Source: an uncultured Peptococcaceae bacterium
GTDB taxonomy: Bacteria > Bacillota > Dehalobacteriia > UBA4068
Assembly (NCBI GenBank): GCA_947307285.1
Contig: CAMZIS010000041.1
Coordinates: 1 to 8,257, forward strand
Direction of reading: 5' to 3'
DNA: 8,257 nucleotides
This document shows, piece by piece, positions 1 through 5,166 of this stretch (its first letter is position 1; each line of letters begins with the position of its first letter). A program made the position numbers and the translations under genes. The notes below the pieces were generated by a model. The model was not told the origin of the DNA. It did not search any database and was given only the letters and a program-made list of their open reading frames with translations.

Positions 1-310
1 TGACAAGTGCGGCGATAATCAGGCCGGGCCAGGCAAAACGCGGACCTGTCAGCAGAGCGAAAGCCACAAGCAGACAGCCGCAGGGGGCCACGGCGGAAAG
101 ATAAAGCCGATCCAGCGCCGCGCCGATCAGGGGCTGTAGGCCGAAGGCAATGATGTTATAGAGCAAAAAACCTGCCGCGACCTGGCTCAAGTCCCCGAAG
201 TGGGGGCGGAAGGAGCCGTAGAGCAGATAAAAGCAGGCCAGGTCCACCGCCAGATGGGCGGCGGTGATGACGCAAAGGGTGAACTTGGGACTATTTTGCC
301 GCAAAGGCAT
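1..310 (-). CDS. Multi-pass membrane protein, MFS-transporter-like, N-terminal part only (cut by left window edge)
   Basis: I translated this by hand: 103 residues are visible from an ATG at 310-308, with no stop before the left edge. The protein starts MPLRQNSPKF and is very hydrophobic. Likely membrane segments are residues 10-31, 44-66, 70-88 and 92 onward. The HLAVDL stretch in the first segment and LIGAALDRLY after the second (compare the GxLxDR loop motif of the major facilitator superfamily) suggest an MFS carrier, but the family call is tentative and the substrate is unknown. The start is well supported: AGGGGAGA lies 8-9 bases upstream. The start codon and ribosome site both lie inside the 3' end of the lipoprotein gene (20-base overlap), so the two genes are probably translationally coupled and work together. 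It could instead be another polytopic permease. Confidence 0.7.
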   Translation of the reverse strand, partial: MPLRQNSPKFTLCVITAAHLAVDLACFYLLYGSFRPHFGDLSQVAAGFLLYNIIAFGLQPLIGAALDRLYLSAVAPCGCLLVAFALLTGPRFAWPGLIIAALV

Positions 311-791
311 AGAAGCTGTCTCCCCTGTCGCCGAAATCCACGTGGATATCGTAAACCCACCCAGCCTCAACGGGCAGGCGGTACACAGTCTTGTCCGCCG
401 CCACGACCTCGCCGTCTACCTCCTGCTGACCGTCATAGTCGGCGGCCGCCGCGTCCCAGCGATTGACCGCGGTGACCTCCATCCCATCATCAAGGATGAT
501 CTCCACCGCGACGCATTTTGTTGTATCCACAACTGCCAGCTCGTCCAAAACGTCCAGCGGATGGGCCGCGTCGGCGTTAATGCCGGTCACGGTGCCGTCG
601 CCGTTATCGATATGCCATTCGTAAGTGCCGGGCTTAAGGAACACAGACGGTTCCTCTTCGTTGATATAGAGCTCAAGCTCGGGCGGGGCCTCCGCCGCAT
701 CTTTTTCCGGCGGTGTGTTCACAGGAACGCTGCAGGCAGAAAAAGCCACTGCCAGCACGATGATGATCAGAGCGAGCAAGATATGCTTCAT
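291..791 (-). CDS. Small secreted lipoprotein of unknown function
   Basis: A 166-residue protein starting MKHILLALIIIVLAVAFSAC. The Lys/His n-region, the hydrophobic core (residues 4-17) and the FSAC lipobox with Cys20 form a typical signal-peptidase II signal, so the mature protein should be lipid-anchored on the outer face of the cytoplasmic membrane. Then come a Pro/Glu/Ala-rich linker (about 21-40) and an acidic domain with alternating beta-like hydrophobic pattern (PGTYEW near 53-58; VYDIHVDFGDRGDSFYAF near the C-terminus). I do not recognise the family. An upstream in-frame ATG at 803 would add four residues (MDAI), but AAGG then abuts the start codon. The ATG at 791 has GGATGG/AAAGG at 8-12 bases and gives a cleaner signal peptide, so I prefer it. 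The 3' end overlaps the membrane protein gene, suggesting a two-gene unit that may receive hypD readthrough. Confidence 0.75.
   Translation of the reverse strand: MKHILLALIIIVLAVAFSACSVPVNTPPEKDAAEAPPELELYINEEEPSVFLKPGTYEWHIDNGDGTVTGINADAAHPLDVLDELAVVDTTKCVAVEIILDDGMEVTAVNRWDAAAADYDGQQEVDGEVVAADKTVYRLPVEAGWVYDIHVDFGDRGDSFYAFAAK
319..326 (-). promoter_or_regulatory. Ribosome binding site for the membrane protein gene, embedded in the lipoprotein coding region
   Basis: The minus strand reads AGGGGAGA followed by CAGCTTCT and ATG. This fixes the start at 310 even though it lies inside the upstream gene, and supports coupled translation. Confidence 0.7.
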
Positions 792-818
792 TATAGCATC
801 CATCCTTTCTTTTGTCTA
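790..818 (-). promoter_or_regulatory. Near-consensus sigma-A-like promoter overlapping the lipoprotein start codon
   Basis: On the minus strand, TAGACA (818-813, 5/6 to TTGACA), a 17-base spacer and TATAAT (795-790, 6/6) preceded by TGC (extended -10). The last bases of TATAAT are the A and T of the chosen ATG, so transcription would start near 784-782, inside the lipoprotein gene. If active it could serve the membrane protein gene but not full-length lipoprotein. It may also be a coincidence; see findings. Confidence 0.4.
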
Positions 819-847
819 ACGGCCCTTAGATGAATACTGATATGACG

Positions 848-879
848 AAAGCGGACGGGAAATGGTTCCCGTCCGCTTT
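848..879 (-). terminator. Hairpin after hypD, probable leaky terminator
   Basis: Perfect 14-bp inverted repeat: AAAGCGGACGGGAA (848-861), ATGG loop, TTCCCGTCCGCTTT (866-879), starting about 20 bases after the hypD stop. On the minus strand the stem is followed by TTTCGTC, a weak U-tract, so termination may be partial, with readthrough into the lipoprotein and membrane protein genes. Confidence 0.65.
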
Positions 880-899
880 GATTCGGATGTGTTTTGCAA

Positions 900-3290
900 T
901 TAGAAGCAGGTCTGCTCGGTGCGGAGGATGATCTCGTTCTGCAGCTCCTCGGTGAGGTTGTTGAAGTAGTCGCTGTAACCGGCCACGCGGACGATGAGGT
1001 CGTTGTAGTTTTCCGGCACCTTCTGGGCGTCGCGCAGGATGTTGGAGTCCACCACGTTGAACTGGATGTGATGGCCGTCCATGCGGAAGTAGGCCCGGAT
1101 CAGGTCCTTCAGATGTTCCAGACCTTCTTCGCCCTTGAGGATGGAAGGAGTCAGCTTCTGGTTCAGCAGCGCGCCGCCGGTGCGCAGCTGGTCCAGCTTG
1201 GCAGCGGATTTGATGACCGCGGTGGGGCCCTTCTTATCCGCGCCCTGGACCGGGGAGATGCCCTCGGACAGGGCTACGCCGGCTTTGCGGCCGTCCGGGG
1301 TAGCGCCCAGGACGGAGCCGAAGTAGACGTGGCAGGTGGTGGGCAGCATTTCCACACGGTAGGTGCCGCCGATGGGGGTGGGCCGGCCGTTGACCAGCTT
1401 GTAGATGATCTCGAACATACCCATGATCAGATCGTCGGCCGCGTCGTCGTCATTGCCGTACTTGGGGGTCTTGTTGAGGAAGATCTGACGTTCTTTCTCG
1501 AAGCCGTTGAAGTCGGCGTCCAGGACCTGCAGCATATGGTCCATGGTCATGGTCTTGTCGTCGAAGACGTGCTTTTTGATGGAGGAGAAGCAGTCGGTGA
1601 TGGAGCCCAGACCCACGAACTGGATGTAACGGGAGTTGTAACGGGCGCCGCCGCAGTTGTAGTCCTTGGCTTCCTTGATGCAGTCGTCGGTGATGACGGA
1701 CAGGAAGGGAGCAGGCATCTTCTCGGCGTAGAGCACTTCGATGACGTTGTTGCCGCGGATGTCCACGTCGATGAAGTAGGCGATCTGCTTCTCGAAGGCG
1801 GCCATCAGGTCGTCCATGGATTTGAAATCCCGCGGGTCGCCGGTCTCCAGACCGATCTTCTTGCCGGTCATGGGATCAACACCGTTGTGCAGGGTGATCT
1901 CCAGCACCTTTACGGTGTTGAAGTAACCGGTGAGGATGTAGGCCTCTTTACCGAAGGCGCCCACTTCCACGCAGCCGGAGGTGCCGCCCTGACGGGCGTC
2001 TTCCAGGGATTTGCCCTGGCGCATCAGTTCCTTGATGATGGCGTCGGTGTTGAAGACGGAGGGGAAGCCCATGCCTTCACGGATGACGCGGCCGGCCTCG
2101 ATGAGGAACTTATCCGGGTTCTTGGCGGAGATCTGAACGTTGGTGGAGGGCTGGAGGATGCGCATGTCCTCGATGACTTCCAGCAGCAGGTAGGACACGT
2201 CGTTGACGCCGTCGGTACCGTCGGGCTTGACGCCGCCGATGTTGATGTTGCAGAAGTCGGTGTAGGTGGCGGATTCCTTCAGGGTGATGCCTACCTTAGG
2301 CGGAGCGGGCTGGTTGTTGAACTTGACCCACCAGGATTCCAGATATTCCTTGGCCTGTTCCCGGGTGAGGGTGCCGGCTTCGATTTCTTTCTTATAGAAG
2401 GGATAGAGATGCTGATCCAGCTTGCCGGGGCAGTAGGCGTCCCAGGTGTTCAGCTCGGTGATGACGCCCAGATGGATGAAGAAGTACATCTGCAGGGCTT
2501 CGTAGAAGGTGCGGGGCGCATGGGCGGGGACCCATTCGCAGTTCTCGGCGATCTTGATCAGCTCGGACTTGCGGGGTTCCGGAGCGGTCTCGGCCATTTC
2601 CCGGGCCTTTTCGGCGTAGCGCTTGGCCCAGATCATCACCGCGTCGCAGGCGATATCCATGGCCTTCAGCTCTTCGGCCTTGTCGTAGGCTTTCAGGTCG
2701 TGCACGTAATCGATGGTATCCATGACGGCTTTGATGTCAGCCTTGAAATCCAGCAGGCCTTTTTTGTAGATCTTGCCGTCGGCCACGGTATGACCGGGGG
2801 AGCGCTGTTCCATGAATTCGGTGTAGATGCCGGCTTCATAGCAGTCTTTCCATTCGGGAGTCATCTGGGCCATGATGTGGTCGCGGATGGCGCGGCCCCG
2901 CCAATAAGGGATGATGACCTTTTCCTGGATGCGGCGGGTCTCTTCGTCGTTTTTGAAGAAGATCTTGTCGCGCTCGTCCAGGACCTTGAAGTCCTCGATG
3001 GTGTGGCAGCACAGTTCGGGGTAGGTCGGCGCTGCATGGGGACGCGGGCCGCGTTCGCCAACGATCAGTTCGTAATCGTTGATGCAGATCTCTTTGTTCT
3101 CGCAGATATGCTTGAAGGTCAGAGCGCGCAGCACGGGAATGGAAACTTTGCCTTCGTACATCTTGTAGGCTTCGGTCTCCAGGACGGCGCGTTCGATGGA
3201 CAGAGTGGGGATGGCGGACACGCTGGCCTGACGCTGCTGCTTGATGCGGTCGTTCATGCCCCGCAGAGTGGTGGATTCACCGATCATCAT
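900..3290 (-). CDS. hypD: trans-4-hydroxy-L-proline dehydratase (glycyl radical enzyme)
   Basis: A 796-residue glycyl radical enzyme expected to dehydrate trans-4-hydroxy-L-proline to (S)-1-pyrroline-5-carboxylate in the anaerobic cytoplasm. Visible hallmarks are the radical loop RVAGYSDYF with Gly771, and the active-site loop GGTSGCVEVG with the thiyl cysteine Cys440 and the neighbouring Glu442. As I recall the Clostridioides difficile enzyme, these correspond to Cys434, Glu436 and Gly765 with a constant six-residue offset. Long stretches also match that protein, such as NNQPAPPKVGITLKES (325-340), MTPEW, EFMEQR-PGHTV, GKEAY-LTGY and MLPTTCH-YFG. One active-site Cys rather than a Cys-Cys pair argues against pyruvate formate-lyase. 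The start has AGGAGG ten bases upstream; ATG at 3257 is possible but has a poorer ribosome site. The gene is divergent from tetR, and its activase lies beyond that regulator. Substrate assignment rests on remembered similarity, not a computed alignment. Confidence 0.88.
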   Translation of the reverse strand: MMIGESTTLRGMNDRIKQQRQASVSAIPTLSIERAVLETEAYKMYEGKVSIPVLRALTFKHICENKEICINDYELIVGERGPRPHAAPTYPELCCHTIEDFKVLDERDKIFFKNDEETRRIQEKVIIPYWRGRAIRDHIMAQMTPEWKDCYEAGIYTEFMEQRSPGHTVADGKIYKKGLLDFKADIKAVMDTIDYVHDLKAYDKAEELKAMDIACDAVMIWAKRYAEKAREMAETAPEPRKSELIKIAENCEWVPAHAPRTFYEALQMYFFIHLGVITELNTWDAYCPGKLDQHLYPFYKKEIEAGTLTREQAKEYLESWWVKFNNQPAPPKVGITLKESATYTDFCNINIGGVKPDGTDGVNDVSYLLLEVIEDMRILQPSTNVQISAKNPDKFLIEAGRVIREGMGFPSVFNTDAIIKELMRQGKSLEDARQGGTSGCVEVGAFGKEAYILTGYFNTVKVLEITLHNGVDPMTGKKIGLETGDPRDFKSMDDLMAAFEKQIAYFIDVDIRGNNVIEVLYAEKMPAPFLSVITDDCIKEAKDYNCGGARYNSRYIQFVGLGSITDCFSSIKKHVFDDKTMTMDHMLQVLDADFNGFEKERQIFLNKTPKYGNDDDAADDLIMGMFEIIYKLVNGRPTPIGGTYRVEMLPTTCHVYFGSVLGATPDGRKAGVALSEGISPVQGADKKGPTAVIKSAAKLDQLRTGGALLNQKLTPSILKGEEGLEHLKDLIRAYFRMDGHHIQFNVVDSNILRDAQKVPENYNDLIVRVAGYSDYFNNLTEELQNEIILRTEQTCF

Positions 3291-3308
3291 AGTGGGTATT
3301 CCTCCTAT

Positions 3309-3325
3309 TTAAAATTTAATTTTAA
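3309..3325. promoter_or_regulatory. AT-only 17-bp palindrome next to the hypD ribosome site
   Basis: TTAAAATT-T-AATTTTAA is a perfect 8-1-8 inverted repeat, ending two bases from the AGGAGG of hypD (3301-3306). With a one-base centre and only A/T pairs it is a poor RNA hairpin, so a protein-binding site (roadblock operator) is the more natural reading. It could also just be low-complexity AT sequence. Confidence 0.4.
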
Positions 3326-3353
3326 GCTGTTGCCGGCATTTTTTGCAAAAAGC

Positions 3354-3382
3354 TTGCCAAATCCGCCGGGCCATGTTATACT
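3354..3382 (+). promoter_or_regulatory. tetR promoter (sigma-A-like, extended -10)
   Basis: -35 TTGCCA (3354-3359), 17-base spacer, -10 TATACT (3377-3382) preceded by TGT (extended -10). The predicted start is near 3389, giving a leader of about 70 bases before the ATG at 3460. The -10 lies inside the candidate operator. Confidence 0.7.
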
Positions 3383-3392
3383 AAATATAAAC
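3375..3392. promoter_or_regulatory. Candidate TetR operator over the tetR/hypD -10 elements
   Basis: GTTATACTAAATATAAAC contains the inverted repeat TTATA-N5-TATAA (3376-3390) and covers both -10 hexamers. A related 18-mer (14 of 18 identical) covers the putative -10 of the activase promoter at 5054-5071. Position and recurrence suggest an autoregulatory site; binding is inferred. Confidence 0.45.
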
Positions 3393-3410
3393 TACAGTCT
3401 AATTTTACAA
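3382..3410 (-). promoter_or_regulatory. Putative hypD promoter
   Basis: On the minus strand, -35 TTGTAA (3410-3405), 17-base spacer, -10 TATTTA (3387-3382). The predicted start near 3375 leaves a leader of about 85 bases. Its -10 shares base 3382 with the tetR -10, so the promoters are interleaved. A weaker alternative is TTGCAA (3348-3343) with TTAAAA 17 bases further on. Confidence 0.45.
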
Positions 3411-3459
3411 CGGTTCTGTCAGTTTTTCAATAGCAAATCGGGCAAAAAGGAAAAAAATT

Positions 3460-4041
3460 ATGAGCAACCGTAATCAGACCCGCAGTCGCATCGCCAAGGC
3501 CGCCTGGGAACTGTTCCGCCGCAAGGGCTACCAGGAGACCACCATCAGCGACATCATCGAGGCCGCCGGTACCAGCCGCGGCACCTTCTACCACTACTTC
3601 AACGGCAAGGACGAGCTGCTGTCCACCCTGTCCTATATGTTCGACGATTTCTACCGGGAAAACCTGCCCCAGATCGATCCGGATATGAACAGCTGCGATA
3701 AGCTGATCGCCCTTTCCGCCTCCTGCCACCGCTTCACTGCCGACAACATCCCGCTGGAGCTGCTGGCACAGCTCTATTCCTCCCAGGTGGTGACCAGCGG
3801 CGACAAAAACCTGCTGGACCGCAACCGCTATTATTATGAAGTGATCCAGGGCATCATCGACGAAGGCCAGCGGCGGGGCGAGATCGACCCCAATATCTCC
3901 AGCTACGACGCGGTGCATTATTATGCCATTTGCGAACGGGCGATAATCTACGACTGGTGCATCGCCGGCGGCGGGTACGATCTGGCCGGATTCACCGAAT
4001 CCACCCTGAGAAGGATGCTGGACGGACTGAGAGCAAAATAG
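3460..4041 (+). CDS. TetR/AcrR-family transcriptional regulator
   Basis: A 193-residue cytoplasmic DNA-binding protein of normal TetR length. The N-terminal domain (about 5-55) has the family pattern: RIAKAAWELFRRKGYQETTI, then the helix-turn-helix DIIEAAGTSRGTFYHYF (31-47), then NGKDELL. The rest (about 60-193) is a variable, probably all-helical ligand and dimerisation domain that gives no substrate clue by eye. AAGGA lies eight bases before the ATG. It is divergent from hypD and convergent with the activase gene, so it probably controls both and itself, most likely as a repressor relieved by a small ligand; hydroxyproline or a downstream product is a guess. The family and start are secure, the targets are not. 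Confidence 0.93.
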   Translation: MSNRNQTRSRIAKAAWELFRRKGYQETTISDIIEAAGTSRGTFYHYFNGKDELLSTLSYMFDDFYRENLPQIDPDMNSCDKLIALSASCHRFTADNIPLELLAQLYSSQVVTSGDKNLLDRNRYYYEVIQGIIDEGQRRGEIDPNISSYDAVHYYAICERAIIYDWCIAGGGYDLAGFTESTLRRMLDGLRAK

Positions 4042-4054
4042 CAAGGATAAGAAC

Positions 4055-4085
4055 AAAAAAGCGAGGACCGAAGTCCTCGCTTTTT
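4055..4085. terminator. Bidirectional terminator between tetR and the activase gene
   Basis: A-tract 4055-4060, stem GCGAGGAC (4061-4068), CGAA loop, GTCCTCGC (4073-4080), then TTTTT (4081-4085). The 8-bp stem is flanked by A's and T's, so it reads as an intrinsic terminator on both strands and serves two convergent genes whose stops lie 14 and 10 bases away. Confidence 0.9.
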
Positions 4086-4094
4086 CTATGCATT

Positions 4095-4997
4095 TCAACC
4101 GCCGATATGCACGTTAAGTCCCTGCTTACGCAGGATATCGGCCAGGGGTGCGATCTCCTCTTCCGTGGGGTCTTCCAGGAAGCCCAGGGTGTAGGGCAAA
4201 CGCAGCCGCTTGTATTTCGCCTGCGCCATCTTGTGGTAGGGCAGCAGGTATATCTCTTTCAGGCCCAGCTCCCGCGTGAGTTCGCCCACGCGGCGGATAT
4301 GGTCCGGATCGTCGTTGACGCTGGGGATAAGGGGCACGCGGATCCAGATATTGGCGTGATGCTCCGCCAGCCAGCGCAGATTGCGCAGGATGGGTTCGTT
4401 GGGCGCGCGCATGTATTTCTCATGCTGATCGTTGTCCAGATGCTTCACGTCGTACAGGAACAGGTCCACGTAGGGCAGGACCTGCTCCATGACCCGCTGA
4501 GGAACGAAGCCGCTGGTATCGACGGTGGTATGATAGCCTCTTTCCTTGCACGCCTTGAGGAATTCCAAGGCAAAAGCGTCCTGGGACAGGGGCTCGCCGC
4601 CGGAAAGAGTGACGCCGCCGTGGCTTTCTTCGTAGAAGGGTTCGTCTTTCTTGACTTCCTTCATCAGCTGCTCCACGGTCATTTCCTTGCCCAGGCGCTC
4701 CATGGCCAAAGTGGGGCAGACCTCGGCGCATTTGCCGCAGCGATCGCATTTTTCCATATCAAGCTTGATGCCGTTCTTGCCTGCGGTCAGGGCGTCCTTG
4801 GGGCAGGCCTCGATGCAGGTCAGGCAGCCCATGCACTTATCTTTGTACCAGACGATCTCCGGGGTGAACACCTGGGTCTCCGGGTTGTGGCACCAGGCGC
4901 ACAGCAGCGGACAACCCTTCATAAAAACTGTGGTGCGGATGCCCGGGCCGTCATGGATGGAGTAATTCTGAATATTGCTGATCAAACCGGTGGTCAT
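4095..4997 (-). CDS. pflE: Glycyl-radical enzyme activase (radical SAM), probable HypD activating enzyme
   Basis: A 300-residue radical-SAM enzyme that should use S-adenosylmethionine and a [4Fe-4S] cluster to abstract hydrogen from the HypD glycine and create its radical. The N-terminus has the activase signature HDGPGIRTTVFMKGCPLLC with CxxxCxxC at Cys29, Cys33 and Cys36. A ferredoxin-like insert carries two further four-cysteine clusters (Cys55/58/61/65 and Cys84/87/90/94), typical of activases for dehydratase-type glycyl radical enzymes and absent from the classical pyruvate formate-lyase activase. The SAM-binding motif SGGEP is at 132-136 and LLPYHKMAQAKY at 251-262. I chose the start MTTGLISN because AAGGAG lies seven bases upstream; a start 30 residues further up lacks that support and falls in the promoter region. 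Pairing with HypD is inferred from proximity; it is not in an operon with hypD but has its own promoter. Confidence 0.87.
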   Translation of the reverse strand: MTTGLISNIQNYSIHDGPGIRTTVFMKGCPLLCAWCHNPETQVFTPEIVWYKDKCMGCLTCIEACPKDALTAGKNGIKLDMEKCDRCGKCAEVCPTLAMERLGKEMTVEQLMKEVKKDEPFYEESHGGVTLSGGEPLSQDAFALEFLKACKERGYHTTVDTSGFVPQRVMEQVLPYVDLFLYDVKHLDNDQHEKYMRAPNEPILRNLRWLAEHHANIWIRVPLIPSVNDDPDHIRRVGELTRELGLKEIYLLPYHKMAQAKYKRLRLPYTLGFLEDPTEEEIAPLADILRKQGLNVHIGG

Positions 4998-5053
4998 AGC
5001 GAGTCTCCTTATGCACTGATTTGACTGCGAAACTATACGCAGTATGAACTCAA

Positions 5054-5071
5054 GTATAATTTTACTATAAC
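5054..5071. promoter_or_regulatory. Second copy of the candidate TetR operator, upstream of the activase gene
   Basis: The minus strand reads GTTATAGTAAAATTATAC. It matches 14 of 18 bases of the element at 3375-3392, including GTTATA-S-TAAA. It is less symmetric than the first copy. It overlaps the putative activase -10, consistent with coordinate control. Confidence 0.4.
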
Positions 5072-5087
5072 AAATCTGATAATGCAA
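5059..5087 (-). promoter_or_regulatory. Putative promoter of the activase gene
   Basis: On the minus strand, -35 TTGCAT (5087-5082), 17-base spacer, -10 TAAAAT (5064-5059). The predicted start near 5052 gives a leader of about 55 bases ending in AAGGAG (5010-5005). An independent promoter is expected because meaB upstream ends in a strong terminator. Confidence 0.5.
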
Positions 5088-5119
5088 GAGACGAAATAGA
5101 ATTTAGCACGGCGCGACAC

Positions 5120-5151
5120 AAAAATCCGCAGTCCGCCGGGCGGACTGCGGA
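5120..5151 (-). terminator. Intrinsic terminator of meaB
   Basis: Perfect 11-bp stem TCCGCAGTCCG (5125-5135) / CGGACTGCGGA (5141-5151) with a five-base loop. On the minus strand it is followed by TTTTTG (5124 downward). It starts 15 bases after the meaB stop and insulates the activase gene from meaB. Confidence 0.9.
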
Positions 5152-5166
5152 AATGCTGATCGCAGT

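Noticed and set aside
264..833. Open frame of 189 codons on the plus strand opposite the lipoprotein gene
   Set aside because: The minus-strand gene has a signal peptide, a lipobox and a coupled downstream gene. The plus-strand frame has none of these.
900..3290. Pyruvate formate-lyase as the identity of the glycyl radical enzyme
   Set aside because: The active-site loop has a single cysteine followed by V-E (GCVE), as in dehydratases, not the adjacent Cys-Cys pair of pyruvate formate-lyase. The activase also carries the extra ferredoxin-like cluster insert.
3340..3351. TTTTTGCAAAAA palindrome and the nearby TGCCGGCA (3331-3338) as operators
   Set aside because: Both are short, off-centre from each other, and not repeated at the activase promoter. 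A weak leader hairpin is possible, but there is no specific support.
894..3473. Open frame of 859 codons on the plus strand opposite hypD
   Set aside because: It mirrors hypD exactly in antisense and has a low-complexity Val/Gly/Asp/His-rich composition with no recognisable motif. It exists because GC-biased codons of hypD leave few stops on the other strand. HypD has full-length family similarity with active-site motifs.
3427..4098. Open frame of 223 codons on the minus strand opposite tetR
   Set aside because: Antisense shadow of a standard TetR gene that has its own promoter and ribosome site; no supporting start signal.
3930..5024. Open frame of 364 codons on the plus strand opposite the activase gene
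   Set aside because: Antisense shadow of a gene with clear radical-SAM motifs. It also overlaps the end of tetR and runs through the bidirectional terminator.
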